A stretch of DNA of 64,000 nucleotides from Synechococcus sp. CS-1328 (GTDB lineage Bacteria; Cyanobacteriota; Cyanobacteriia; PCC-6307; Cyanobiaceae). The position numbers and the translations under genes were made by a program. Shown here in pieces: positions 1 through 8,802 of the stretch; the stretch's first letter is position 1; each line of letters begins with the position of its first letter. The notes under the pieces are model-generated. The model was not told where the DNA came from, did not search any database, and saw nothing but the letters and a program-made list of their open reading frames with translations. The stretch lies in contig NZ_JAHLYT010000068.1 of assembly GCF_025128095.1 (NCBI RefSeq), positions 38,675 to 102,674 on the forward strand, written 5' to 3'.

Positions 1-908
1 CGCTCGAAATCGAACACGGCGGCAGCTTCGCTGAGGGTGAACCGTTCCCCCATCCCTTCCGGCGGGGACCAGCCCAGCAGGGTCATGTAATTGGCAAGGG
101 CGACAGCGTCATACCCCATGCCGCGGAAGTCGCTGATCGAGGTGACACCATCGCGCTTGGAGAGCTTGCGGCCCTCCTTGTTGAGGATCAGCGGCGTGTG
201 GGCGAAGACCGGCTGGGGCAACCCCAGGGCGTCGTAGAGCAGCAGCTGCTTGGCCGTGTTGGCGATGTGGTCTTCGCCGCGGATCACGTGGGTGATCGCC
301 ATGGCGGCATCGTCCACCACCACCACCAGGTTGTAGAGCGGGTCCCCGATCCGATCGGCGGGGGCCCGGCGTGCCACCACCATGTCTCCGCCGAGGTCAC
401 TGCCGGCCCAGCGCATCGGACCGCGCACCAGATCCGTCCAGCTGATCGTGGCAGCGTCGTCGATGCGGAAGCGGATCACCGCCTGCCGGCCTTCGGCAAT
501 GAAGGCGGCTTCCTGCTCGGGGCTGAGATCCCGGTGGCGGTTGTCGTAGCGGGGGGCCTTGCTGGCCGCCGCCTGCTGCTCCCGCATCGCCGTCAGTTCG
601 GCTTCGGTGGCGTAGCAGCGATAGGCGTGGCCGCTGGCCAGCAACTGCTCGATGGCCATCTGATGCTCCGCCAGGCGGGCGCTCTGGATCACCGGCTCCC
701 CGTCCCAGTCCAGACCGAGCCAGGCCAGGCCTTCGAGGATGTTGTCGGTGTACTCCTGCCGGCTGCGCTCCTTGTCGGTGTCCTCGATCCGCAGCAGAAA
801 CTGGCCACCCTGGCGCCGGGCGAAGAGCCAGTTGAAAACTGCCGTTCGGGCTGTGCCGATGTGCAGCGTGCCGGTAGGACTGGGAGCCAGACGAACCCGT
901 ACCGTCAC
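1..908 (-). CDS. gltX: Glutamyl-tRNA synthetase, C-terminus cut by window edge
   Basis: Charges tRNA-Glu with glutamate in the cytoplasm; in cyanobacteria this Glu-tRNA also feeds tetrapyrrole synthesis. About 302 residues are visible. The class I HIGH signature (PTGTLHIG) lies near residues 9-16 and the KMSKS-type loop (KLSKRDG) near residue 246, both intact, so the catalytic Rossmann domain is complete and only the C-terminal anticodon-binding part lies outside the window. The start is taken as GTG at 908, giving [14 protein letters not shown], the usual N-terminus of the family. tRNA-Asp lies 28 bases upstream on the same strand, a conserved order in marine and freshwater Synechococcus. 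Confidence 0.95.
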   Translation of the reverse strand, partial: MTVRVRLAPSPTGTLHIGTARTAVFNWLFARRQGGQFLLRIEDTDKERSRQEYTDNILEGLAWLGLDWDGEPVIQSARLAEHQMAIEQLLASGHAYRCYATEAELTAMREQQAAASKAPRYDNRHRDLSPEQEAAFIAEGRQAVIRFRIDDAATISWTDLVRGPMRWAGSDLGGDMVVARRAPADRIGDPLYNLVVVVDDAAMAITHVIRGEDHIANTAKQLLLYDALGLPQPVFAHTPLILNKEGRKLSKRDGVTSISDFRGMGYDAVALANYMTLLGWSPPEGMGERFTLSEAAAVFDFE

Positions 909-936
909 CTTCGGCGTTCTCCGGATGAATCAAAAA

Positions 937-1010
937 CGGGACTGACGGGGCTCGAACCCGCAACTTCCGCCGTGACAGGGCGGTGCTCTAACCGATTGAA
1001 CTACAGTCCC
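937..1010 (-). tRNA. tRNA-Asp(GTC)
   Basis: The reverse complement folds as a 74-base tRNA. A 7-bp acceptor starts with GGGACTG and pairs with CAGTCCC, the anticodon loop CTGTCAC carries GTC, and the T loop reads TTCGAGC. The discriminator is G and the 3' CCA is not encoded. A short run of T follows the 3' end on this strand. Confidence 0.96.
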
Positions 1011-1418
1011 AGCCAGGCCAGAAGGCAGGCCAGAGGCAACCTACAACAGCAGCAATCTTTGGAAACGTCCGCTGGATCGAAGTCCTTTGGATTGAAACCG
1101 AAGATCAAATCTGAACGTGGTGGCCGAATCAGTGACGTTTCCGCCCTCCGACCAAATCAGTATCGGCGTTCAACCGTCCCTTCGTCAACCGATTGCAGCC
1201 CCGCAGGCCGGCACCCGAACCGGCCACGGACCAGACCTGACGGCAGCCATGTCGTGGCCTGGAAAGGCAGAGATCGGTTTCTCGTCGGAGACCGTCAGTA
1301 CTGCAATGCAAAGCCACCAGGGCCAGGAGTCGGTGAAGACTCGGCCATGGCGGCAGAGCTGCGGATGGGAAGAGGATGACAACCTCAGCCGCAGAAACTT
1401 TGAGTCAGTGAAGGCGAA

Positions 1419-1448
1419 TTGAGCCTGACAGTGATGTGTCAGGCTCAA
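1419..1448. repeat. Perfect 12-bp inverted repeat (hairpin)
   Basis: TTGAGCCTGACA and its exact reverse complement TGTCAGGCTCAA flank a 6-base loop, GTGATG. No U-tract follows on either strand, so a canonical Rho-independent terminator is not supported. Its position 30-60 bases from short direct repeats recalls transposon ends, but no transposase is present. Confidence 0.75.
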
Positions 1449-1480
1449 ACCAGGAGATTGCTACGAAAATCCTCAGCGCA

Positions 1481-1521
1481 CTGCCAGTTGAGACAGCGCT
1501 CTACCATCTGCCAGTTGAGAT
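1481..1521. repeat. Two direct copies of CTGCCAGTTGAGA
   Basis: The 13-mer occurs at 1481-1493 and again at 1508-1520, with a 27-base period. Multiple short direct repeats just inside an end are typical of some IS families, so this may be the inside of a degraded IS terminus. That reading is inference. Confidence 0.5.
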
Positions 1522-1550
1522 GGAGATACGGCCTTCAAACTCAGACGCTG

Positions 1551-1739
1551 TCAGGGCCTGAAGCCTGCCGGCTCAATCAGGCGAACCTGATTACCGCGGG
1601 CCGTGAATTCACGACCCTGATCACTCTGGACAACCACACGGCCACCCGACTTGACACGGATCACACGAGCACGAACCCAGCCGAGGGCAGCAGATTCAAG
1701 CACCTTCACCACATCGCCGGGCTGTAGATCCAACTCCAT
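1551..1739 (-). CDS. Small conserved SH3-like protein, function unknown
   Basis: A 62-residue protein with alternating short hydrophobic strands and turns (LQPGDVVKVLES, then RARVIRVKSGGRVVV) that resembles a small SH3/KOW-type beta barrel. The open frame extends further upstream into tRNA-Trp. The ATG at 1739 is chosen because it leaves the tRNA gene free and begins directly at the hydrophobic pattern. The position between tRNA-Asp and tRNA-Trp next to rplS is conserved in picocyanobacteria as far as I recall. I do not recognise a specific function. PsaE and NdhS are also small SH3-like proteins, but the sequence does not match either. Confidence 0.7.
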   Translation of the reverse strand: MELDLQPGDVVKVLESAALGWVRARVIRVKSGGRVVVQSDQGREFTARGNQVRLIEPAGFRP

Positions 1740-1775
1740 GTTCTGGATGACGAAACGGCATGGGGGGACATCGAA

Positions 1776-1848
1776 CGCGCCGTGGAGGACTTGAACCCCC
1801 GACATCAGGTTTTGGAGACCTGCGTTCTACCAACTGAACTAACGGCGC
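1776..1848 (-). tRNA. tRNA-Trp(CCA)
   Basis: A 73-base tRNA on the minus strand. The acceptor GCGCCGT pairs with ACGGCGC, the anticodon loop CTCCAAA gives CCA, and the T loop is TTCAAGT. The discriminator is G and the 3' CCA is not encoded. It lies between rplS and the small SH3-like gene, all on the same strand. Confidence 0.96.
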
Positions 1849-1882
1849 AAGGCGATGTCCCCGTTGAAACGAGGGCTGAACC

Positions 1883-2494
1883 TCAGCGATCGAAGCGCTG
1901 CTTCACACGGGTGGCCTTGCCCACCCGGTCTCGCAGATAGAAGAGCTTCGCACGGCGCACCTTACCGCGGCGCTCCACCTTGATCGAGGCGACCTGGGGG
2001 CTGTGGAGCATGAACACCCGCTCCACACCCACGCCCTGGAAGATCCGGCGCACGGTGATCGTGGAGTTGAGGCCACCGTGGCGCTTGGCGATCACAACCC
2101 CCTCGTAGGGCTGGACCCGCTCCTTGTTGCCCTCACGGATGCGGACGCCCACCTTGACAGTGTCGCCCACATAGATGTCGGGGAGATCGCTCTTGAGCTG
2201 CTCAGCCTCAAAGGCGCGGATCAGATCCTGGGGGCTGAGCCGGCCGGTGGTGGCTCCGGCCGCCGCAGCGGGGGTGGCCACGGCGCTGGTTTCCGCCACG
2301 TCGGCTGTCGCTTCAGCCTGGTTCTCTGCGGTCTCTGTCACTGCGGTCTCAGTCACGGGCTGGTCGGTGTTCGGGGGTGGTCCGGAGGTTGGGGATGGCG
2401 GAAGGTCCGTGGGGCACGTTCGCAGCCGAAACTGCGATTCCAAGGAATCGCAGTCCGGAGCCTGCGGTTCCAAGGGTGCCGTAACGGCAGCCAT
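1883..2494 (-). CDS. rplS: 50S ribosomal protein L19 with N-terminal extension
   Basis: L19 lies at the 30S-50S interface of the ribosome. The C-terminal ~115 residues are the conserved L19 core, with motifs such as [26 protein letters not shown] and [20 protein letters not shown]. The first ~85 residues form a low-complexity Ala/Thr/Glu/Pro extension. I take the ATG at 2494 (MAAVTAP), preceded by GGAG four bases upstream, giving 203 residues. A TTG at 2521 would add nine residues and has no better ribosome-binding site. The length well exceeds the ~115-120 of most bacteria because of the extension. Confidence 0.93.
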   Translation of the reverse strand: MAAVTAPLEPQAPDCDSLESQFRLRTCPTDLPPSPTSGPPPNTDQPVTETAVTETAENQAEATADVAETSAVATPAAAAGATTGRLSPQDLIRAFEAEQLKSDLPDIYVGDTVKVGVRIREGNKERVQPYEGVVIAKRHGGLNSTITVRRIFQGVGVERVFMLHSPQVASIKVERRGKVRRAKLFYLRDRVGKATRVKQRFDR

Positions 2495-2568
2495 CCAGCT
2501 CCGCGACACCTGGCCAAACAAGGAGATTACCTTCTCACGGGTCGACCTCGGTCCTCAGCCCCCTGGAA

Positions 2569-2922
2569 TCAGCCCTGAGCAACGCCCTGACGCAGCTTTT
2601 GCCATTGGCGCTGCAGGCGCTGGAAGGCCATGGCCGCACCGCTGAGCAGCATCGAGGCCAGCCCCAGGCCATTCAGCACCACGTAGACGGTTTCACCATG
2701 GGGACCGAACCAGTGGCGCAGCCATTCGCCCTCGTGCAGCACCATCAGCAGGTGGGCCCGATCCCGGTCCCAGCCGGCCCAGTCGCGCAGCACGCGGTAG
2801 GCCACCCCACTGCCAACCGTGAGCAGCAGCGGCGCCAGCACGACCGGGGCCAGGCTGCCGTGCCACTGGCGCAGACGCACCAGCAGGGAGGGGTGTGGGG
2901 CCACCGGGTTCCTTCCCGCCAT
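2569..2922 (-). CDS. Small two-helix membrane protein, PepSY-associated-like
   Basis: A 117-residue protein with a basic N-terminus and two predicted membrane segments (about residues 20-45, [16 protein letters not shown], and 80-105, [15 protein letters not shown]). Between them lie [14 protein letters not shown] and a Gly/His-rich turn. The pattern of a helix, then a conserved LHEGEW-like stretch, then a helix resembles PepSY-associated transmembrane proteins found beside rplS and map in picocyanobacteria. The ATG at 2922 has GGAG four bases upstream. It is divergent from map with about 64 bases between starts. The function is unknown. Confidence 0.7.
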   Translation of the reverse strand: MAGRNPVAPHPSLLVRLRQWHGSLAPVVLAPLLLTVGSGVAYRVLRDWAGWDRDRAHLLMVLHEGEWLRHWFGPHGETVYVVLNGLGLASMLLSGAAMAFQRLQRQWQKLRQGVAQG

Positions 2923-2986
2923 CGTTCTCCACGGCAGTGACATCCCCGCCATTGATAACTTGCAATCACGCCTCGTGCATGGCCCG

Positions 2987-3844
2987 ATGAATCTGTTCGC
3001 CGATCTGCTGGCCAGCACCACGGCCGCCGCCGCCGCCAATGGGGTCACCCAGACCGGGCCCCGGATTCAGAAGAGCCGCCGCGGCGTTGAGATCAAGTCG
3101 GCGCGCGAGGTGGAGACCATGCGCAAGGCCAGCCGCATCGTGGCCACGGTGCTGCGCGAGATCATCGAGCTGGTGAAACCAGGCATGACCACCGCCGATC
3201 TCGACCGCCATGCCGAGACCCGCATCCGCTCCATGGGGGCGGTGCCCAGCTTCATGGGCTACCACGGCTTTCCGGCCAGCATCTGCGCCAGCATCAACAA
3301 CGAGGTGGTGCACGGCATCCCCAGCCCCAAGCGGGTGATCAAGGCCGGCGACCTGGTCAAGGTGGACACCGGTGCCTACTTCGACGGCTACCACGGCGAC
3401 AGCTGCGTGACCATCTGCGTCGGCGAGGTAGTCAGTGAGGAAGCCCAGCGCCTGTCCCGCGTCGCCCAGGAATCGTTGATGCAGGGGCTGGCGCGCATCA
3501 AGGCCGGCAACACACTGCTGGACATCGCTGGCGCCGTGCAGGATCACGTCGAGGCGCACGGCTATGCGGTGGTGGAGGACTACACCGGCCATGGCGTGGG
3601 GCGCAACCTGCATGAGGAGCCTTCGGTGTTCAACTACCGCACCCGCGATCTGCCCAACATGAAGCTGCGGGCCGGCATGACCCTGGCGGTGGAGCCGATC
3701 CTCAATGCCGGCAGCAAGGATTGCCGCACCCTGCGCGACCGCTGGACGGTGGTGACCGTGGATGGCAGCCTCTCGGCCCAGTGGGAGCACACCATCGTGG
3801 TGACCAGCGACGGCTGCGAGATCCTCACCGACCGCGACTTCTGA
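2987..3844 (+). CDS. map: Type I methionine aminopeptidase
   Basis: Removes the initiator methionine from nascent proteins. The 285-residue protein shows the full pita-bread fold. Motifs include [19 protein letters not shown] with the first metal-binding Asp, the second Asp in YHGDSC, the His in [12 protein letters not shown], and metal ligands Glu in AVEPIL and Glu in QWEHTIVV. The ATG at 2987 (MNLFADLL) gives a ~30-residue Ala-rich leader before the core; an upstream extension of the frame is not favoured because it would overlap the divergent gene. Gene order rplS - membrane protein - map is typical of the clade. Confidence 0.95.
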   Translation: MNLFADLLASTTAAAAANGVTQTGPRIQKSRRGVEIKSAREVETMRKASRIVATVLREIIELVKPGMTTADLDRHAETRIRSMGAVPSFMGYHGFPASICASINNEVVHGIPSPKRVIKAGDLVKVDTGAYFDGYHGDSCVTICVGEVVSEEAQRLSRVAQESLMQGLARIKAGNTLLDIAGAVQDHVEAHGYAVVEDYTGHGVGRNLHEEPSVFNYRTRDLPNMKLRAGMTLAVEPILNAGSKDCRTLRDRWTVVTVDGSLSAQWEHTIVVTSDGCEILTDRDF

Positions 3845-3851
3845 ACGGCGC

Positions 3852-4631
3852 TCAGGGCTGCGGAGCGTCCCAGGAGCGGCGGCTGCATAGCCTGAAATAC
3901 AGCCAGCGGCTCAGAGCCGTCAACGGCATCAGCACATAGGTGAGCGGATTGGGCGTCACGATGATCAGCCCCAGATCCCAGTCCGCCTGGCGCAGGATCT
4001 CGCGGGCGACAAAGCCGCTGCTCATCAGCCCGATCGGATTGAGGGCTGAGCGGAACGGTCCGAGCACCAGGCGGCGCAGACGCAGCCCTGAGCCTGGCTG
4101 GCCGGCCAGATCCAGGGCCCGCAGGCTGAGCAGCTGCCCCAGCAGGCGCTTGCTGATCTCGTAAAGCGGGCTGAGGGCCGGCTGGATCTCCGCTTCCGAG
4201 GTGTTGAGCCACACCTCGGGGCGGTGTCGCCCCTGCCGATCAACCGCGCTGCGCCGCTCAGCCACCTGGGCAAACAGCTCCAGCAGGCGCCAGCTGCTCA
4301 GGGCATTGACCTCCAGGGAGGTGGCGACAGCGGCACTGTCGCGGGCACCGTAGAGATTCACGCCATGGTTGAGCACGAGCACATCCACGCTTTCCAGCAC
4401 TGGGCCCAGCGCCTCCTCCTGCCCCACCTGCCAGCTGACCTGGCGCAGGGGAATCGCGTTACCGGCCGCGTCCAGAACCATCAACTCCGCGGTGCCATGG
4501 GTGAGGGCCAGCAGCTCGGCGCCACGGCAGTGCCAGGCCTGCAGCAGGGCCTGCCCGAGGGCGCCGCTGGCGCCGGTGATCGCCACCGTGGGGCGGCTGC
4601 GGGGCGGGTGATCGGCAGACGGGCCACTCAT
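3852..4631 (-). CDS. Short-chain dehydrogenase/reductase
   Basis: A 259-residue SDR-type oxidoreductase. The N-terminal nucleotide-binding loop is TGASGALG (the TGxxxGxG class), followed by an NHG-type motif (VLVLNHGVN), a Ser in LNTSEAE, and the catalytic pair in YEISK (YxxxK). The substrate is unknown. The ATG at 4631 (MSGPSADH) is taken; an in-frame ATG at 4667 is possible. The stop lies 7 bases from the convergent map stop. The C-terminus ends in a hydrophobic plus Arg-rich segment (YVLMPLTALSRWLYFRLC) that might contact membrane. Confidence 0.85.
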   Translation of the reverse strand: MSGPSADHPPRSRPTVAITGASGALGQALLQAWHCRGAELLALTHGTAELMVLDAAGNAIPLRQVSWQVGQEEALGPVLESVDVLVLNHGVNLYGARDSAAVATSLEVNALSSWRLLELFAQVAERRSAVDRQGRHRPEVWLNTSEAEIQPALSPLYEISKRLLGQLLSLRALDLAGQPGSGLRLRRLVLGPFRSALNPIGLMSSGFVAREILRQADWDLGLIIVTPNPLTYVLMPLTALSRWLYFRLCSRRSWDAPQP

Positions 4632-4700
4632 TGGGTCTGGCGCGGGGCAGGGGTTTCGCGCCAGCATGGTCCGCAGCACGTTCGGATCCCTTCGAGGCTG

Positions 4701-5081
4701 ATGCCCACCCCCCTGCTGGACGCAGCCCTGCTGCCCCTGTTCGCCCCCTATTGCGGCGGACTCGGACGCCAGTCCCTGATGGAGGAGGCGCTGCGTCAGC
4801 TGGCCCTGGGGGAATTTCAGGGCAAGCGGCCTCTGCGCGGCGGCGGCACCCATGCCTTCGTGCTGCGCTGGCAGGCGGAGCCGGCCCCCCTGGAACCGGC
4901 CCGCTGCACGCTCAGCTTCACCGACAAGCTCAGGCCCGATGGACAGCCGATCTCCTACTCCTTCAACATCCCCACCCACCAGTTGCTGTCGTTGCTGATG
5001 GAGCGGGAGGGGGAGGTGCTGCCGGCCAGCTTCTGGCGCTGGCTGCTGATCGGGCAGGGAACGCCATCAGGAACCGCCTGA
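4701..5081 (+). CDS. Conserved hypothetical protein (126 aa)
   Basis: A 126-residue soluble protein with no recognised catalytic motif. It has a Leu/Glu-rich helical start (LLDAALLPLFAPYCGGLG), a central mixed region, and a C-terminal helix with SFWRWLLIGQG. It lies 50 bases upstream of the BioD/DRTGG gene on the same strand and may be co-transcribed with it. The first 18 bases of the two genes are identical, encoding MPTPLL. I cannot assign a function. Confidence 0.7.
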   Translation: MPTPLLDAALLPLFAPYCGGLGRQSLMEEALRQLALGEFQGKRPLRGGGTHAFVLRWQAEPAPLEPARCTLSFTDKLRPDGQPISYSFNIPTHQLLSLLMEREGEVLPASFWRWLLIGQGTPSGTA

Positions 5082-5131
5082 AGCACGATGACTAAATTGA
5101 CCGCCAATCCTTCGGTCAGTGAGGCCATGTC

Positions 5132-6208
5132 ATGCCCACCCCCCTGCTGATCGGCTCCTGCGAACCCTTCAGCGGCAAATCGGCCGTGGTGCTGGGGCTG
5201 GCCAGGCAGCTGCTGCAGCGGGGGGTGGCGATCCGCTTCGGCAAGCCCCTGGCCACCACCCCCGAGCCGGGGGCCACGGGGATCGATGCCGACGTGCGCT
5301 TCATCGCTGACACCCTGCACCTCGACGACGACCATCTGCTGCCCTCCCTGGCCGTGCTCGATCCGGACAACGCCCGCGACCGGCTGATGCGCGGCGATCT
5401 CTCCAGCGATCCGGCCCTGGAGCAGCTCCACCAGACCCTGATCGGATCCGGAGACGGCCTGGCCCTGCTGGAGGCCGCCGGCAGCCTCAGCGAAGGATTG
5501 CTCTATGGCCTCAGCCTGCCCCAGCTTGCGGAGGGGCTCGACGCGTCCGTGGTGCTGGTCCATCTCTGGACCGACAGCAGCAGTGTCGACCCCCTGCTGC
5601 AGGCCCGGCAACAGCTGGGTGAGCGCCTGGCCGGAGTGGTGCTCAACGCCGTGTCCCTGGAGGCGGTGGCACGGGTCCGCGAAGACGTGCAACCGGCCCT
5701 GGAGCGGCTGGGCATGCCGGTCTACGGGGTGATGCCGCGCAGCCCGCTGCTGCGCAGCGTCACCGTGGAGGAACTGGGCCGGCGCCTGGAAGCCGAGGTG
5801 CTCTGCTGCCGTGATCGCCTCGACCTGCTGGTCGAAACGCTCTCGATCGGTGCGATGAATGTGAATTCCGCCATGGAATTCTTCCGGCGGCGGCGCAACA
5901 TGGCGGTGGTGACCGGGGCGGACCGCACCGACATCCAGCTGGCGGCGCTGGAGGCCAGCACCCAGTGCCTGATCCTGACCGGGGCCGGCGATCCCCTGCC
6001 GCAGCTGATCAACCGGGCCGAGGAACTGGAGGTGCCGCTGCTGAAGGTGGAACACGACACCCTCACCACCGTGGAGGTGATCGAGCGGGCCTTCGGGCAT
6101 GTGCGGTTGCATGAGTCGGTCAAGGCCACCTACGCCGTGCGCCTCGTGGAGGAGCACTGCGATTTCAGCCAGCTGTTCGACCGACTGCAATGTCCAGCGG
6201 CGGTGTAG
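5132..6208 (+). CDS. Phosphotransacetylase-family protein: BioD-like ATPase plus DRTGG domain
   Basis: A 358-residue protein. Residues 1-210 form a P-loop domain of the dethiobiotin synthetase/CobQ type, with the loop GSCEPFSGKS at 8-17. The C-terminal third contains a DRTGG domain (VVTGADRTDIQLAALE). This two-domain arrangement is the N-terminal half of bacterial Pta proteins without the acetyl-transfer domain, and is known as a stand-alone family in cyanobacteria. It probably binds nucleotide and has a regulatory role rather than making acetyl phosphate itself; that last point is inference. Confidence 0.85.
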   Translation: MPTPLLIGSCEPFSGKSAVVLGLARQLLQRGVAIRFGKPLATTPEPGATGIDADVRFIADTLHLDDDHLLPSLAVLDPDNARDRLMRGDLSSDPALEQLHQTLIGSGDGLALLEAAGSLSEGLLYGLSLPQLAEGLDASVVLVHLWTDSSSVDPLLQARQQLGERLAGVVLNAVSLEAVARVREDVQPALERLGMPVYGVMPRSPLLRSVTVEELGRRLEAEVLCCRDRLDLLVETLSIGAMNVNSAMEFFRRRRNMAVVTGADRTDIQLAALEASTQCLILTGAGDPLPQLINRAEELEVPLLKVEHDTLTTVEVIERAFGHVRLHESVKATYAVRLVEEHCDFSQLFDRLQCPAAV

Positions 6209-6300
6209 CCCGATCCCGGAACCCTCCGGATCGCTGCTAGTTTCACCCCAACCACTGTGGCGATTAGCACCTGGTGACCCGGTCCCTTGATCTGCCGGCC

Positions 6301-6786
6301 ATGGACCGGATCGACACGCTGGCCCAGGAGCTGGCCATGCTCCAGGACCGCAGCAAGCGGCGCATCGCCATCCTCGGCAGCCGCCATCTGCCTGTGGTTT
6401 CGGTGCATCTGGTGGAGGTGGTGGCCCGCTCCCTGGCCCAGGAGGGCCACAACCTGATCACCTCCGGAGCCCAGGGGGTCAATGCTGCGGTGATCCGCAG
6501 CGTGCTGGAGGTGGATGCCTCCCGCCTCACGGTGCTGCTGCCCCAGAGCCTCGATCGTCAGCCGAGCGAATCCCGCGATCAACTGGATCGGGTGCTGCAC
6601 CTGGTTGAGAAGCCTGAGCACGATGAGCTGCCCCTGCCGATGGCGAGCAGCCTCTGCAATCAGGACATCATCACCCGCTGCGATCAGCTGATCTGCTACG
6701 CCTTCCACGACAGCGAAACCCTGCTGGCCAGCTGCCGGGTCGCCGAGGACATGGGCAAGGTGGTGAGCCTGCTGTTCTTCGACTGA
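6301..6786 (+). CDS. DprA-like Rossmann-fold protein
   Basis: A 161-residue protein with one Rossmann-type nucleotide-binding fold: strand RIAILGSRH, a helix, NLITSGAQGVNAAV, and SRLTVLLPQS. The GSR...SGAQGVN pattern is that of the SMF/DprA superfamily, and cyanobacterial members are usually named DNA recombination-mediator protein A-like. It is shorter than true DprA and lacks its extra domains, so a role in natural transformation is not established. The ATG at 6301 is preferred; an in-frame GTG at 6274 would add nine residues, and neither start has a clear Shine-Dalgarno. Confidence 0.75.
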   Translation: MDRIDTLAQELAMLQDRSKRRIAILGSRHLPVVSVHLVEVVARSLAQEGHNLITSGAQGVNAAVIRSVLEVDASRLTVLLPQSLDRQPSESRDQLDRVLHLVEKPEHDELPLPMASSLCNQDIITRCDQLICYAFHDSETLLASCRVAEDMGKVVSLLFFD

Positions 6787-6813
6787 GGGGCCTGGACTGA
6801 GGGGCCTGCCGGA

Positions 6814-7233
6814 TCAGCGCGGCAGGATCTGCAGCCGGTTGCCCTCCCGTCCCATCACGGTCACCTGTTGACCCGCCTCGAGGCGCCGCTCCGGCTCGAG
6901 GCTTTCGGCCGCCCAGCTCTGACCGTTCCAGCGCACCCGGCCCTGGCCCTGCCGGTCAAAGCCGGCGATCACCTCCGCCGTCTCCTGCGCCTGCTGGTGT
7001 GGCAACTCCCGCCCCCGCCGCTGGTGCGACCAGCGCCACAGGAGGGTGTAGCCAGCTCCGGCCAGGGCGGCAGCCAGCAGGCCCTGCACCACGGGCGCCA
7101 GGGGCACGAGGGCGGTGAGGATCGAAAGGAGCAGGGCCACCACGGCACCCACCAGCCAACCGTCGAAATCGGCACCGGCCAGCTCCAGCAGCAGCAGGCC
7201 GCCGGCAATGGCAAGCCAGATCAGAGAGGCCAA
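6814..7233 (-). CDS. NfeD-like membrane protein
   Basis: A protein of about 139 residues. It starts with two or three closely spaced hydrophobic helices (WLAIAGGLLLLELAG, VGAVVALLLSILTAL, VVQGLLAAALAGAGYTLL). A soluble OB-fold-like tail follows (RVRWNGQSWAAES to GREGNRLQILPR). This is the NfeD topology; such proteins act with stomatins in membrane-domain organisation. No ATG is available in frame. TTG at 7233 directly precedes the first helix and is my choice, with GTG at 7284 as an alternative that would almost abut the divergent stomatin start. The start is uncertain. Confidence 0.75.
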   Translation of the reverse strand: MASLIWLAIAGGLLLLELAGADFDGWLVGAVVALLLSILTALVPLAPVVQGLLAAALAGAGYTLLWRWSHQRRGRELPHQQAQETAEVIAGFDRQGQGRVRWNGQSWAAESLEPERRLEAGQQVTVMGREGNRLQILPR

Positions 7234-7291
7234 GGACGGGTTGTCGCTGCTCTCATCCTGCCTAGGTTGGGAGCTCTGTGGCACCGCCCCG

Positions 7292-8206
7292 ATGGAAGCC
7301 TTGCTCTCCCTGCCCGCCATGGCCCTGCTGGCGGTCCTCGGGATCAGCAGCGTCAAGATCACCAGCGGCGGCCGCTCGATGCTGGTGGAACGCCTGGGCA
7401 AGTACGACCGCCAGCTCAAACCGGGGCTGTCCTTCGTGATGCCGATGGTGGAGAAGGTGGTGAGCCACGAATCGCTCAAGGAGCGGGTGCTGGACATCCC
7501 ACCGCAGCAGTGCATCACCCGCGACAACGTCTCGATCGAGGTGGATGCGGTGGTGTACTGGCAGCTGCTGGAGCACGCCCGCGCTTACTACGGCGTCGAC
7601 AACCTCCAGGCGGCCATGGTCAACCTGGTGCTGACCCAGATCCGTGCCGAGATGGGCAAGCTCGACCTCGATCAGACCTTCACCACCCGCCAGGAGGTGA
7701 ACGAGGCGCTGCTCAAGGAACTCGACACCGCCACCGATCCCTGGGGCGTCAAGGTGACCAGGGTCGAGATGCGCGACATCGTGCCCTCCCAGGGGGTGCA
7801 GCAGGCGATGGAAAAACAGATGACCGCCGAGCGGGAAAAGCGGGCGGCGATCCTGCGCTCCGAGGGGGAGCGCGAAGCCCAGCTCAACGGCGCCAAGGGC
7901 CGCGCCGATGCCCTTGTGCTCGACGCTGAAGCGAAGAAGACGGCGCTGGTGATGGAGGCCGAAGCCCAGGCGAATCAGCAGAAGGTGCTGGCCGCGGCCC
8001 GGGCAGAAGCGGCCATGGAACTGGCCCGGGTGATCGAGACCCATCCCGCCGCAGCCGAAAGCCTGCGGCTGCTGCTGGCCAAGGACTGGATGGCCATGGG
8101 GCAGGAAATGGCCCGGGCCCAAGGCGGCTCGGTGTTGATGGTCGACCCCCAGAGCCCCGCCTCCCTGCTCGCCGCCCTCAAGGGTCTGCAAGACCACAAG
8201 ACCTAA
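7292..8206 (+). CDS. Stomatin/SPFH-domain protein (paraslipin type)
   Basis: A 304-residue protein with one N-terminal hydrophobic anchor (LPAMALLAVLGISSV) followed by an SPFH/Band 7 domain (MLVERLGKYDRQLKPGLSFVMP to RVEMRDIVPSQGVQQAMEKQMTAEREKRA). After that comes a long Ala/Glu-rich coiled coil typical of oligomeric rings. Such proteins assemble on the inner face of the cytoplasmic or thylakoid membrane and are linked to protease and quality-control functions. It is transcribed divergently from the NfeD-like gene, its usual functional partner. Confidence 0.9.
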   Translation: MEALLSLPAMALLAVLGISSVKITSGGRSMLVERLGKYDRQLKPGLSFVMPMVEKVVSHESLKERVLDIPPQQCITRDNVSIEVDAVVYWQLLEHARAYYGVDNLQAAMVNLVLTQIRAEMGKLDLDQTFTTRQEVNEALLKELDTATDPWGVKVTRVEMRDIVPSQGVQQAMEKQMTAEREKRAAILRSEGEREAQLNGAKGRADALVLDAEAKKTALVMEAEAQANQQKVLAAARAEAAMELARVIETHPAAAESLRLLLAKDWMAMGQEMARAQGGSVLMVDPQSPASLLAALKGLQDHKT

Positions 8207-8224
8207 GCAGGGCACGGGGCCCCA

Positions 8225-8698
8225 TCAGCCGGCCAGCACCCCCTGCAGACCGGCCAGATAGAGAAGCGCGGTGCAGAGCAGGCCGCTGATCCAGCAGAGG
8301 CTGCGCAGGGGCGGCAGATCGGCGAGGTAGGCCCCGATGTAGAGCAAACGGGCGGCCGGATGCAGCCAGGCCGCCAGGGCGATCCAGGGAACGGCCGCCT
8401 GCACCGACGGGGCGTGGATCAGGCAGAGCAGGCAGGCCGGCGCATGCAGGCCGAAGGCCTCAAAGCTGTTCTGATGGGCCCAGTGGGCCCGCTTCCCCCA
8501 GGCCGGCAAGCGCTCGAACATCGCCCGCGGCGCCGAGAGATCCGCCAGGCTGAAATCGGCCTGGCTGCGGCCAGCCCCGAGAGGAATCAGGCTGGCGATC
8601 ACCACGGCACCTGCCAGCACCAGCGACCAGGCGAAGGCGGCTCCCGGCGCGGCAACCGACAGCGGAGGAAGCAGCAAGGCAAGCACGAAGGACGGCAT
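8225..8698 (-). CDS. MAPEG-family membrane protein
   Basis: A 157-residue protein with four predicted membrane helices and the MAPEG hallmark between helices 1 and 2 (RAHWAHQNSFEAFGLHAPA; compare the family consensus of Arg, then N..E..P). MAPEG members include glutathione-dependent microsomal transferases; in cyanobacteria the substrate is unknown. It is convergent with the stomatin gene, with 18 bases between stops. The ATG at 8698 begins directly at the first helix. Confidence 0.85.
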   Translation of the reverse strand: MPSFVLALLLPPLSVAAPGAAFAWSLVLAGAVVIASLIPLGAGRSQADFSLADLSAPRAMFERLPAWGKRAHWAHQNSFEAFGLHAPACLLCLIHAPSVQAAVPWIALAAWLHPAARLLYIGAYLADLPPLRSLCWISGLLCTALLYLAGLQGVLAG

Positions 8699-8802
8699 CA
8701 GCAGCGGGGCCTGAACAACGACTGCCGTTCTACGCCGCGACTCCCTTCACCATCCAACCTGGCAACACCAGGCTCCCCTGACAGAGCAGATGCCCGCGAC
8801 CC

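Larger units (their letters stand above)
1011..1550. other. 540-base stretch with no convincing gene
   Basis: Short open frames occur on both strands, but none has recognisable composition, start signals or family resemblance. The stretch contains a perfect 12-bp hairpin (1419-1448) and a pair of 13-base direct repeats (1481 and 1508), listed separately. These may be the end of a lost insertion sequence. Confidence 0.6.

Noticed and set aside
4701..5149. Identical first 18 bases (MPTPLL) of two neighbouring genes
   Set aside because: The similarity stops at once after the 6th codon and the proteins are otherwise unrelated; probably chance in Pro/Leu-rich GC-rich sequence.
4955..6190. A 411-codon open frame antisense to the BioD/DRTGG gene
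   Set aside because: Overlaps an intact gene with clear P-loop and DRTGG motifs; the antisense product is His/Gln-rich without any fold signal.
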